Assembly: GCA_047972265.1 (NCBI GenBank)
Contig: JBKEAM010000102.1
Span: 1-64,000 of the forward strand
From: JAAYCI01 sp047972265
Lineage (GTDB): Bacteria > Bacillota > Clostridia > Oscillospirales > Ruminococcaceae
Reading direction: 5' to 3'
Length of the DNA stretch: 64,000 nt
Below are positions 8,593-16,630 of the stretch, piece by piece (within the stretch, counting starts at the first letter, position 1; each line of letters begins with the position of its first letter). The position numbers and the translations under genes are program-made. The notes beneath the pieces are model-generated. The model searched no databases and was not told where the DNA came from. It saw only the letters and a program-made list of their open reading frames with translations.

Positions 8593-8884
8593 AACATTTA
8601 TACATCTTCCGCAAAAGTGCTCCGCGGCTGATTTTTTAGGGTGAATGTGCTATGATATGTATACTTTTTTAAAGCGTATTTTTGTTTTATCCTGTACCAC
8701 TGGATGTGACAAGGCGCTTTTGGATAGTAGAATAGTTATTGCGTATATTATTAAAGAAATAACGGCTGCTATTATATATAAATAGAACTAAAGAGCAGAG
8801 CCGGCGCTGCGGCAGGAAGGTGAGGGATTTAGCCATCAATAAAAAAGAAAAAAAGAACGGCTGCGCAAAACGATATACGAGCGT
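8593..8884. other. Intergenic region before the sensor kinase
   Basis: About 290 bases without a clear gene. TATGAT (8651-8656) is a possible -10 but has no good -35. The last 65 bases are purine-rich with two A-runs (8840-8846 and 8848-8854). A kinase-like N-terminus (KERLRKTIYERM) reads through in the kinase frame but meets a stop at 8840-8842, while GTG at 8820 opens a different frame. The true kinase start is therefore unclear. Confidence 0.5.
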
Positions 8885-10436
8885 ATGGCCTGGGAAGAGC
8901 GCCCTGTGTATGTAAACATTGGTATTACGGTGGGTTTTTTACTGGTGTTTACATTGGTGGCAGAGCTTGCCTATGTTTTAGGCGCCAACCAAACCATTAT
9001 TATGATATCCTATACCCTGTGTTTTTTTCTTATTTCGGCCATAACAGATGGTTACATATACGGTATTGTGGGTACCCTTGTGGGGGTGGTAATATATGAC
9101 CTTATTTATATAACCCCGCGCAACAGCCTAAGCCTTACCATGGGTATACCCATTACTATGTTTATAATGCTAGCAATTTCTTTGGCGGCAAGCGCCGTAA
9201 CAGCGCAGGTTAAAAACCGCGCCAAAATTGCTACCGAAAAAGAGCGCCGCGCCGAAATACTGTACAGCATAACCCGGCGGCTTTTAGAGGCAATGGATAT
9301 ACAGGAAGTTGCCAAATGCGCAAACGAGTTTCTGGTGGATTATTTAAACCGATCGGTTATTTTATATATCCTTGCCCCCAGTAAAGAGGGTGAGTTTTAT
9401 TGTACCCCTGTAGAGGGGGATGCAGATGAGGCGTTTTTTGCAAAAGAGGCAGAGCTGCAGACGGCGCTGCAGGCGTTTGAAAGCAAAATGCCCGCTGGAA
9501 AAACTGGGGAAGATGGGCAGCCCTCCCCGGCAGAAAGCTGCTATAACCCTATCTGCTATAATGGCGAGGCGCTGGGCGTAATTGGTATTTCTTGTATGAA
9601 CGGAGAGCTGATAGAGCCCGAAAAAGTATTTTTGAGAATGCTAAATACACAGGTGGCTCTGGCGTTGCGTATGGAACTATTGAGTGTGCAGGAGCACAGA
9701 GCACAGGTAGAAGCAGAAACGGAAAAGGCGCAGCAGTTTTTTACGTGCCATCTCGCACGATTTGCGCACCCCCCTTACCAGTATACTGGGCGCTTCGGAT
9801 GCGTTGTTGGAGTCTGGCAACGAAATGGGGGAAAGCACAAGCCGCCATTTGCTGCAAGATGTACGCTCGGACGCGCAGTGGTTGCTGCGGATGATAGAGA
9901 ATATTCTTTCGGTAACACGCATACAAAGTGATGAAAAAGCCAATATGCGGGTGGTTAAAACAGTAGAAGCGGTAGAAGAAGTAATTGCAGAGGCGGTTGC
10001 CGCGGTGCGCAAACGCAGCCCGCAGGCGGTTATTAATGTAGTGCCGCCCGGAGACCTGCTGCTTGTGCCTATGGATGTAATATTGATTATGCAGGTACTG
10101 GTAAACTTGCTAGAAAATGCCCTGCGCCATGCGGGTCGTAAAGATGTGCATATTACCATTGGGGCCGAAAAAACCGATGACGGATATGCCCGGGTAACGG
10201 TGCGGGATGACGGACGGGGCGTGCAGGAAGAAATCCTGCCCCATCTGTTTGAGATACACCCCAAAGAAAATATAAGGGGAGAAGACGCTTCTCGTGGGCT
10301 GGGCATGGGGCTTTCTATTTGTAAAACGATTGTAAAAGCGCATGGCGGTACTATACAGGGTGGCAACCAGCCCGAAGGCGGCGCGGTATTTGTAATGCAG
10401 TTGCCGTTGCAACAGGAGGATACACATGGAGAGTAA
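8885..10436 (+). pseudogene. KdpD-like sensor histidine kinase, frameshifted
   Basis: Two frames together encode one DUF4118/HisKA sensor kinase. The first (8885-9931 before it runs out) gives four membrane segments within residues 10-105, a coiled region and a GAF-like domain to about residue 280. The second (from about 9741 to the stop at 10436) gives the H-box AISHDLRTPLTSI, N-box LVNLLENALRHAG, G1 VRDDGRGV and G2 GLGMGLSI. The frames switch in a run of six T at 9737-9742; five T would restore QQFLRAISHD. The N-terminal KdpD nucleotide-binding region is absent, and no kdpABC lies nearby. The gene overlaps the response regulator by 11 bases. It may be truly broken, variable at the homopolymer, rescued by slippage, or a sequencing error. 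The start is also uncertain. Confidence 0.8.
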
Positions 10437-11145
10437 CCCACTGGTAATGGTGGTGGAGGACGAAAAGGTAATTCGTGACTTTTTGGCGGCTATATTGCGC
10501 AATAACAGTTACAGGGTGATGGAGTTTTCTACCGGTGGCGAGGCCATTAAGCAGCTGAGCACCAACAGCGTGGATTTGGTGCTGCTGGATTTGGGCCTGC
10601 CGGATATAGATGGTTTGATTGTGCTGGATGCTATTCGGCAGTGGTCTTCGGTACCCATTATTGTGGTATCGGCAAGAGAGCACGAAAAAGAAAAGGTAGA
10701 GGCGTTGGATCGTGGGGCGGACGATTATGTAACCAAACCCTTTAGCAATGCTGAGCTTTTGGCGCGGGTGCGTACCGCCATGCGCCGCAAGGCGGCAGGC
10801 CCCCTTTCGGAGGATGCCCGCCCTCCCTTTATAGTGGGAGACATGCAGATAGACTATGTACGCCGGCAGGTAACCCTTGTGGGAGAAATGGTGCACCTTA
10901 CCCCAAACGAGTACAAAATATTGTTAATTTTATCGGCCAATGCGGGGCGGGTTATCACGCACGAAACACTGCTGCGCGAAATTTGGGGCCCTTATGTGGG
11001 AGACAACCAAATTTTGCGGGTAAATATGGCCAATATACGCCGTAAGCTGGAGCGAAACCCCGGAGACCCTGCCTACATCCTTACCGAGGTTGGTGTGGGG
11101 TACCGCATGGCAGAACCCCCGCAGGAAAACGAAAAACCAATATAA
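10426..11145 (+). CDS. KdpE-like OmpR-family response regulator
   Basis: A 239-residue response regulator. The receiver domain (residues 1-120) has the acidic pair VVEDEK, the phosphoacceptor Asp in LVLLDLGLPD, and the conserved Lys in YVTKPF. The C-terminal winged helix (about 135-230) contains LTPNEYKILLIL and VNMANIRRKLERNP, typical of OmpR/PhoB-type DNA-binding domains and closest in style to KdpE. It overlaps the kinase by 11 bases, so it is translationally coupled and its partner is certain. The regulated genes are unknown: no potassium pump is encoded here, so control of potassium uptake should not be assumed. Confidence 0.9.
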   Translation: MESNPLVMVVEDEKVIRDFLAAILRNNSYRVMEFSTGGEAIKQLSTNSVDLVLLDLGLPDIDGLIVLDAIRQWSSVPIIVVSAREHEKEKVEALDRGADDYVTKPFSNAELLARVRTAMRRKAAGPLSEDARPPFIVGDMQIDYVRRQVTLVGEMVHLTPNEYKILLILSANAGRVITHETLLREIWGPYVGDNQILRVNMANIRRKLERNPGDPAYILTEVGVGYRMAEPPQENEKPI

Positions 11146-11175
11146 TTGCAGCAAAAACAACAACGGGGGCTATAC

Positions 11176-12171
11176 ATGAATACGATTTTAATTTTGATAG
11201 ACAGCACCAATGTGCCGTGGTTAAGCAAAGAGCAGCAGCAACAATACCAGCATAAAATTGAGCAGATTGCCCCGGATATGCAGGCTGTTTTTATGCCCAA
11301 AGAAAAACTGACCAAGGAGGATATCCGCGATGCCCAGGTAATAATGGGATGGAGCGGGCTTGCCAAAGAAGTGTGCGAAGAGACCGACACACCCCTGCGC
11401 TGGGTGCAAAGCTGGTCTGCCGGGGTGGATAAAATGCCCATGCAGCTTTTTGCCCAAAAAAAGGTCATTCTTACCAGCGCAAGCGGCATACACTCTAACC
11501 AATTGTCCGAAACCATTTTGGGGCTTATGCTGGGGCTTTCGCGTGGGTTTGGTATAGCGGCCAAAGGGCAGGCGCAGCATAAATGGCTGCATAACCAAGG
11601 TTCCTCTTATGCACTGGGAGAAGTGCACGAAAAAACGGTAGGCATTTTGGGCGCAGGTAAAATGGGCAGCGTTTTGGCAGGGCTGTGTAAAGCTTTTGAC
11701 TGCACTGTGCTTGGGCTTTCCCGCTCGGGTGGGGTAAAGCTGGGCTTTGATGTTGTGTATAAAGAAGAGGACATGGATGGCCTTTTGGCAAAGGCCGATT
11801 ATGTGGTAAATCTGCTGCCTCTTACCGCCCAAACCCGGGGCATTATAAACGCCCAAAAATTTGCGGCAATGAAAAAGGGCGCATACTATCTTGGGGTAGG
11901 GCGCGGCCCCACCACCAATACCGCAGATTTGGCAGAGGCTCTAAGCAATGGGCAGCTTGCCGGTGCCGGGCTGGATGTTACAGACCCGGAGCCGTTGCCC
12001 GAAGAAAGCCCGCTGTGGGATATGCCAAATGTTATTATCCTGCCCCACATGGGGGGCTTTAGCGCCCGGTATACCCAGCGGTTAATGGACCTTTTTATAG
12101 AAAACCTGCAAAGCTATGTAAAAACAGGCAAGCCGGCTCGCAATATTATCGATTTTAAACAGCAATATTAG
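11176..12171 (+). CDS. D-2-hydroxyacid dehydrogenase family protein
   Basis: A 331-residue NAD(P)-dependent oxidoreductase. The Rossmann motif is GILGAGKMGSVLAG (about residue 146), the catalytic Arg is not obvious at the usual place but GVGRGPTTNTADLAEAL matches the conserved NxxRG region, the Glu sits in DPEPLPEESPLW and the catalytic His in ILPHMGGF. Such enzymes reduce 2-keto acids to D-2-hydroxy acids or act on phosphoglycerate and related compounds. I start at the ATG at 11176, seven bases after GGGGGC, rather than a TTG at 11146. The gene is 30 bases downstream of the response regulator and may share its transcript. A strong terminator follows. Confidence 0.82.
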   Translation: MNTILILIDSTNVPWLSKEQQQQYQHKIEQIAPDMQAVFMPKEKLTKEDIRDAQVIMGWSGLAKEVCEETDTPLRWVQSWSAGVDKMPMQLFAQKKVILTSASGIHSNQLSETILGLMLGLSRGFGIAAKGQAQHKWLHNQGSSYALGEVHEKTVGILGAGKMGSVLAGLCKAFDCTVLGLSRSGGVKLGFDVVYKEEDMDGLLAKADYVVNLLPLTAQTRGIINAQKFAAMKKGAYYLGVGRGPTTNTADLAEALSNGQLAGAGLDVTDPEPLPEESPLWDMPNVIILPHMGGFSARYTQRLMDLFIENLQSYVKTGKPARNIIDFKQQY

Positions 12172-12174
12172 CAT

Positions 12175-12216
12175 AAATACACCCTGCAATCCCATACCGG
12201 TTTGCAGGGTGTATTT
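12175..12216. terminator. Strong bidirectional-looking terminator
   Basis: A perfect 15-pair stem (AAATACACCCTGCAA against TTGCAGGGTGTATTT) with a 12-base loop begins four bases after the dehydrogenase stop codon. The stem itself is A-rich at its base and T-rich at its end, so it can act as an intrinsic terminator. It separates the regulator/dehydrogenase unit from the polysaccharide operon. Confidence 0.75.
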
Positions 12217-12318
12217 GCGGGTTTGTTAAGTGCAAATAACGTGCAGGCACGCATTTACACTAAGCAAAACAAGGCCACTGGCGTGGTTGTAAAATATAGG
12301 GTAAGTATGCCTGCGTGG

Positions 12319-12347
12319 TTGAAGCAGGGGCAAGATTATGGTATTCT
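12319..12347 (+). promoter_or_regulatory. Promoter of the polysaccharide operon
   Basis: TTGAAG (12319-12324) and TATTCT (12342-12347) are separated by 17 bases. Transcription would start near 12354, giving a leader of about 150 bases before rfbC. I see no riboswitch or leader peptide in that leader. The rest of the interval from the terminator at 12216 holds nothing else I can name. Confidence 0.65.
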
Positions 12348-12506
12348 GTACTATAGCTTATTGCGTTTAATATAGGTTAATTGGTTTTTTACATGCTATT
12401 TTATAAACATGGTTTTAATCCTTTTAAAGAGGGTACAGGGCACCGGCGCAGTAAGGCTTATTTTAAAATAACAGGTACACGCATTATAGGCAGGGGGAGT
12501 AAAAGT

Positions 12507-13082
12507 TTGGGTAAGTTTACCTTTGTACAAACGGCATTGCCGGGGGTACTGGTAGTAGAACCAACCGTGTTTGGCGATGACCGCGGTTATTTTATGGAGA
12601 CTTTTCAACAAGAAGAATTTGCGGCGGCGGGCATAAACCTGCCGTTTGTTCAGGATAACCAAAGCTCCAGTACCAAAGGGGTACTGCGGGGGTTACATTT
12701 TCAAAAAGAGCATACGCAGGGCAAACTGGTACGTGTAGTAAGTGGTACCGTATTTGATGTAGCGGTAGATCTGCGCCCCAACAGCCCCCGTTTTGGCAAA
12801 TGGGTAGGGGAAGAGCTAAGCGCTCAAAACCGTAAAATGTTGTATGTGCCGCCCGGATTTGGGCATGGCTTTTTGGTGGTAAGTGATACGGCAGAGTTTT
12901 TTTACAAATGTACCGATGTGTACGACCCCACCAGCGAAGGTGGCATTTTGTATAACGACCCTGCCGTTGGCGTACAATGGCCGGGGCTTGATATACCGTT
13001 CTCTTTAAGCGGCAAAGACAGTGTTTTGCCCGGATTAGCAGAACAGGATTTTACGTTTTTTGAGAGGTGGTACCGTCCGTGA
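12507..13082 (+). CDS. rfbC: dTDP-4-dehydrorhamnose 3,5-epimerase
   Basis: A 191-residue cupin enzyme that epimerises dTDP-4-keto-6-deoxyglucose at C3 and C5 on the route to dTDP-L-rhamnose. Family signatures are DDRGYFMETF, QDNQSSSTKGVLRGLHFQ with the catalytic His, and LYVPPGFGHGFLV. The length is normal for RfbC. I choose TTG 12507 as start because GGGGGAG lies seven bases upstream and the reading MGKFTFVQTALPGV fits the family; upstream in-frame codons are non-conserved. rfbA, rfbB and rfbD are not in the window. The next gene overlaps by four bases, so rfbC is the first gene of a polysaccharide export operon. Confidence 0.93.
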   Translation: MGKFTFVQTALPGVLVVEPTVFGDDRGYFMETFQQEEFAAAGINLPFVQDNQSSSTKGVLRGLHFQKEHTQGKLVRVVSGTVFDVAVDLRPNSPRFGKWVGEELSAQNRKMLYVPPGFGHGFLVVSDTAEFFYKCTDVYDPTSEGGILYNDPAVGVQWPGLDIPFSLSGKDSVLPGLAEQDFTFFERWYRP

Positions 13083-13918
13083 TAACCTATGTTAAAAGCG
13101 TGTGGAACGGCTTTAGCCGTTACCGTTACCTGCTTGCCAACCTTGTACAGCGAGATTTAACAGTAAAATATCGCCGCAGCGTGCTTGGCATTTTGTGGAG
13201 CATCCTAAACCCCCTGCTAATGATGCTGGTTATGGGTGTGGTATTTACCAATTTTATCAGGGGCGGAGCTATGGAACTGCCCCTTGCTGCCAACGGCAAA
13301 GCACCCGAGTATCTTGTGTATCTTTTGTCTGGTCAGTTGGTGTTTGGATTTTTTTCCGAAGCCACCAAGGCAGCTATGGATTCTATCTTGGCAAGCTCCA
13401 ACCTTATTAAAAAGGTATATGTGCCCAAGTATATTTTTCCGCTGGAAAAAACCATGTTCAGTTTTGTAAACGTAATGTTTTCTATGATTGCGCTGCTGCT
13501 AGTTATGTTGGTTACCCGGTCTTTGTTTACTCCGTGGGCGCTATTGTTTATACCGGTGCTGGTTCTTTTGCTGCTGTTTAATTACGGCGTGGGCCTTATG
13601 CTGGCGGCTTTCACCGTCTTTTTTAGAGACATCAAGCATTTTTACGAAATTATAGTGCTTGCCTTAAACTATCTTACCCCTATTTTTTATACCGAATCAT
13701 TGTTTCAGGGAGCGGGTACGCTCAACAATTTTATGCGTATTGTTTTTAGGCTTAATCCAATGTATTGGTATGTGGGTGCCTTTAGGCAGGTAGTGGTGTA
13801 CGGTTTGCCGCCCACTTTGCAGCAAATACTTGTGTGTATAGCGTTTGCAGTTGTTGCGCTGTTATTAGGGTCTTTTATATTTAAAAAATCTCAAGACAAA
13901 TTTATTTTATATATTTAA
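13079..13918 (+). CDS. ABC-2-type polysaccharide/teichoic acid exporter, permease
   Basis: A 279-residue integral membrane protein with about six hydrophobic segments. The N-terminus has the amphipathic lead YRYLLANLVQRDLTVKYRRS followed by LGILWSILNPLLMMLVMGVVF, a signature of TagG/Wzm/RfbA-type permeases that export lipid-linked polysaccharides. Start GTG 13079 overlaps the rfbC stop as GTGA, with GAGAGGTGG eight bases upstream; a GTG 12 bases earlier is less well placed. It pairs with the ATPase encoded 12 bases downstream to form the exporter for the glycan built by the two glycosyltransferases that follow. Confidence 0.9.
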   Translation: MITYVKSVWNGFSRYRYLLANLVQRDLTVKYRRSVLGILWSILNPLLMMLVMGVVFTNFIRGGAMELPLAANGKAPEYLVYLLSGQLVFGFFSEATKAAMDSILASSNLIKKVYVPKYIFPLEKTMFSFVNVMFSMIALLLVMLVTRSLFTPWALLFIPVLVLLLLFNYGVGLMLAAFTVFFRDIKHFYEIIVLALNYLTPIFYTESLFQGAGTLNNFMRIVFRLNPMYWYVGAFRQVVVYGLPPTLQQILVCIAFAVVALLLGSFIFKKSQDKFILYI

Positions 13919-13930
13919 GGAGGCGGCAAG

Positions 13931-14665
13931 ATGGAACAACCGATTATTGAGATAGACCATGTTTCCATGCGTTTTAATGCCGCTAAGGAAAAGGTAGATA
14001 GCTTAAAAGAGTTTTTCATCCGCAAAGCAAAGGGCAAAATGCATTTTGAAGAGTTTTATGCCCTTAGCGATATTTCCCTGCGCGTAATGCCGGGCGATGT
14101 ATACGGCATTGTAGGCTTAAACGGCTCGGGCAAATCTACCCTGCTTAAAGTAGTGGCCGGCGTTATGAAACCCTCTGCGGGCACCTGTGTTGTGCGCGGA
14201 AAAGTAGCTCCTTTAATAGAGCTTGGTGCCGGGTTTGACATGGAGCTTACCGGGCGCGAAAATGTATTTTTAAATGGCACGTTGCTGGGGATGCATCCCA
14301 ATTATTTAAAAGAAAAATACCAAGAAATAGTAGATTTTGCAGAAATAGGCGATTTTATGGATGTGCCTGTAAAAAACTATTCTTCCGGTATGGTAACCCG
14401 CCTTGCGTTTTCGGTGGCAACCATCACAAAGCCCGACATATTAATTTGCGACGAGATTTTGTCTGTAGGGGATTTCCTCTTCCAGCAAAAATCCGAAAAA
14501 CGCATGAAAGAACTAATGAGCGGCGGCACTACGGTGTTGCTTGTAAGCCATAATATAGACCAAATTGAGCGCCTTTGCAGCAAGGCCATGTGGCTGCGCA
14601 AAGGAAAAACTGTTATCAACGGCAGCTGTGCCGAAGTATGCGACGCATACAAAGAGCAGGGCTAA
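13931..14665 (+). CDS. ABC-type polysaccharide/teichoic acid exporter, ATP-binding protein
   Basis: A 244-residue ATPase of the TagH/Wzt class. Walker A is GLNGSGKSTLLK (about residue 62), the signature motif is degenerate as NYSSGMVTRLAFS, as is usual in this class, Walker B is DILICDEILSVGD, and the switch His lies in LLVSHNIDQI. The lead segment before the Walker A (EEFYALSDISLRVMPGD) is typical. It lacks the extended C-terminal carbohydrate-binding domain found in some Wzt proteins, so coupling of export to chain termination is not evident. SD AAGGAGGCGGC precedes the ATG. Confidence 0.92.
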   Translation: MEQPIIEIDHVSMRFNAAKEKVDSLKEFFIRKAKGKMHFEEFYALSDISLRVMPGDVYGIVGLNGSGKSTLLKVVAGVMKPSAGTCVVRGKVAPLIELGAGFDMELTGRENVFLNGTLLGMHPNYLKEKYQEIVDFAEIGDFMDVPVKNYSSGMVTRLAFSVATITKPDILICDEILSVGDFLFQQKSEKRMKELMSGGTTVLLVSHNIDQIERLCSKAMWLRKGKTVINGSCAEVCDAYKEQG

Positions 14666-14709
14666 CTCCAAAGTAGGTTTTAAAAGTACATTTATACGGC
14701 GGAGGGCGT

Positions 14710-16590
14710 ATGAGCGACACAAAAAACGATCAAAATTTACTGCAGGACACTGCCACTACAGGCAAAGACTCTTTGGGCAAGGTCCTGCGCCGCAATCTTT
14801 CGGTTAAGCGCATTGGCAGCCTAGTTGGCAGGGGGCTTAACACCCTTACCGGCAGGGGCTTGCAGGCGGTGGGCCGGGAGGTTGTTTACCGTTATCAGCT
14901 TGCTACCAAGGGCGATGCCTGGTGGTACAGGGCCGATATACCGCTTAAAAAAGAGTTAAGGGCCCAGCGCAGAATAAAATTTGCAATACGCCCGCTTATA
15001 TCGGTGGTTGTGCCGCTGTATAACACAAAAGAAGAATACCTTGTGCAGCTTATAAAAAGCGTACTTGCGCAAAGTTACACGCGCTGGGAGCTTGTATTGG
15101 TGGACGGCAGCGATAAGGGAAACGAAAAGCGTGAGCTGGTGCAAAAAACAGCAAAAGAGGATAAGCGGGTGTGCTATAGCCGCCTGTACAAAAACGCAGG
15201 GATTGCGGCCAATACCAACATTGGCCTTGCCGAGGCAAACGGTGATTATATTATCTTGCTGGATCACGATGATGTTTTACAGTCCCACGCATTGTATGAG
15301 GTGGTAAAGGCTGTAAACGAGACCGGGGCCGATTTGATTTATTCGGATGAGATTGTGCTGGACGGCAACCTTAAAAAACTGGGAGAATACCACTTTAAGC
15401 CGGATTATGGCCCGGATACGCTGCGTGGCTGCAATTATTTTACCCATTTGTGTGCTTTTCATCACGAGTTATTGGATGAAGCCGGCCCCGAAAGCAGCGC
15501 CTATGATGGTGCGCAGGACTACGACCTGTTTTTGCGTATGAGCGAAAAGGCGCGTATTGTACATCATATCCCTAAAGTACTGTATTTTTGGCGCAGACAC
15601 GAGCATTCTACCGCCAGCGACATCCTGCAAAAGCCATATGCACTGGCCGCGGGAGAAAAGGCGTTAAATGCCCATCTTAAACGGGTAAAGTTGCCAGGCA
15701 AGGCTGTTATGCAGCAGGCGCACCCGGGCTCTTACCGCGTAAAGTACGAGGTTAGGGGCAACCCTTTGGTAAGTGTATTAATTCCCAATAAAGACCACAC
15801 AGACGATTTGGAGCGCTGTGTTTCGTCCCTTTACCAAAAAGCCGGGTGGGACAATATAGAAGTTCTTGTAATTGAGAACAATTCAAACCGTCCCGAAACA
15901 GAAGTGGCGTACCAAAAGTTGGAAGAGCAGTATCCCACCCTTCGGGTTGTGCGTTATAAAGGCGGCTTTAACTTTGCCGCTATCTGCAACTTTGGGGCAG
16001 GCTACGCCAAAGGTGAGCATTTGTTGCTGCTAAACAACGATGTAGAGTTGTTAACCGATGACTACGTATACGAACTACTTAGCTACAGCCAGCGTCAGGA
16101 CGTGGGCGCGGTTGGCAATATGCTGTATTATCCCGATGATACCGTGCAGCATGCAGGTTTGTTTATTGGCATTGGTGGCACAGCGGGCGTTAACCATAAG
16201 GGACACGATAGAGGTGACGGGGGCGATTTGTTTCGCCTTAGCACGGTGCAAAATATGAGTGCCGTTACAGGGGCTTCTTTAATGGTTAAAACCAGCTTGT
16301 ATAACGATTTGGGCGGCATGGATGAAGAAAACTTTGGCGTTGCCTTTAACGATGTAGACCTTTGCCTGCGCCTGCAGGAGCAAGGCTACTGGAACGTCTT
16401 TACCCCCTTTGCCGAGGGCTATCACTTTGAAAGCAAAAGCCGCGGATACGATACCGAGGGCCCGGCCAAAGAACGGTTTGACAAAGAGGCGGCTGCTTTT
16501 AAAAATAAGTATGCCCGTATTTTGCAAGAGGGCGATCCCTTTTATAATCCGCATTTTACACTTGAAACCGAAAACTACGCTTACAAGTAA
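14710..16590 (+). CDS. Tandem-domain GT2 glycosyltransferase (first copy)
   Basis: A 626-residue cytoplasmic protein with two family-2 (GT-A) glycosyltransferase domains. The first begins near residue 97 (LISVVVPLYNTKEEY) and has a metal-binding LLDHDDVL; the second begins near residue 353 (LVSVLIPNKDHTDD) and has LLLNNDVELL, ending in NDVDLCLRLQEQGYWNVFTPFAEGYHFES. This pattern resembles rhamnan and O-antigen glycosyltransferases that add alternating residues, which fits the rfbC gene in the operon. The basic first 90 residues may contact the membrane. The next gene is a paralogue with the same layout. Sugar specificity cannot be read from sequence. Confidence 0.87.
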   Translation: MSDTKNDQNLLQDTATTGKDSLGKVLRRNLSVKRIGSLVGRGLNTLTGRGLQAVGREVVYRYQLATKGDAWWYRADIPLKKELRAQRRIKFAIRPLISVVVPLYNTKEEYLVQLIKSVLAQSYTRWELVLVDGSDKGNEKRELVQKTAKEDKRVCYSRLYKNAGIAANTNIGLAEANGDYIILLDHDDVLQSHALYEVVKAVNETGADLIYSDEIVLDGNLKKLGEYHFKPDYGPDTLRGCNYFTHLCAFHHELLDEAGPESSAYDGAQDYDLFLRMSEKARIVHHIPKVLYFWRRHEHSTASDILQKPYALAAGEKALNAHLKRVKLPGKAVMQQAHPGSYRVKYEVRGNPLVSVLIPNKDHTDDLERCVSSLYQKAGWDNIEVLVIENNSNRPETEVAYQKLEEQYPTLRVVRYKGGFNFAAICNFGAGYAKGEHLLLLNNDVELLTDDYVYELLSYSQRQDVGAVGNMLYYPDDTVQHAGLFIGIGGTAGVNHKGHDRGDGGDLFRLSTVQNMSAVTGASLMVKTSLYNDLGGMDEENFGVAFNDVDLCLRLQEQGYWNVFTPFAEGYHFESKSRGYDTEGPAKERFDKEAAAFKNKYARILQEGDPFYNPHFTLETENYAYK

Positions 16591-16630
16591 CAAGGCGTAC
16601 ATTGTTAAGCAATAGCCCAACGGAGGAAAC

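Noticed and set aside
9731..9750. Programmed -1 ribosomal frameshift in the kinase at the T-run
   Set aside because: The downstream kinase frame is reached by +1 (skipping one base), whereas a -1 slip leads to a different frame; no canonical slippery heptamer and downstream structure were seen.
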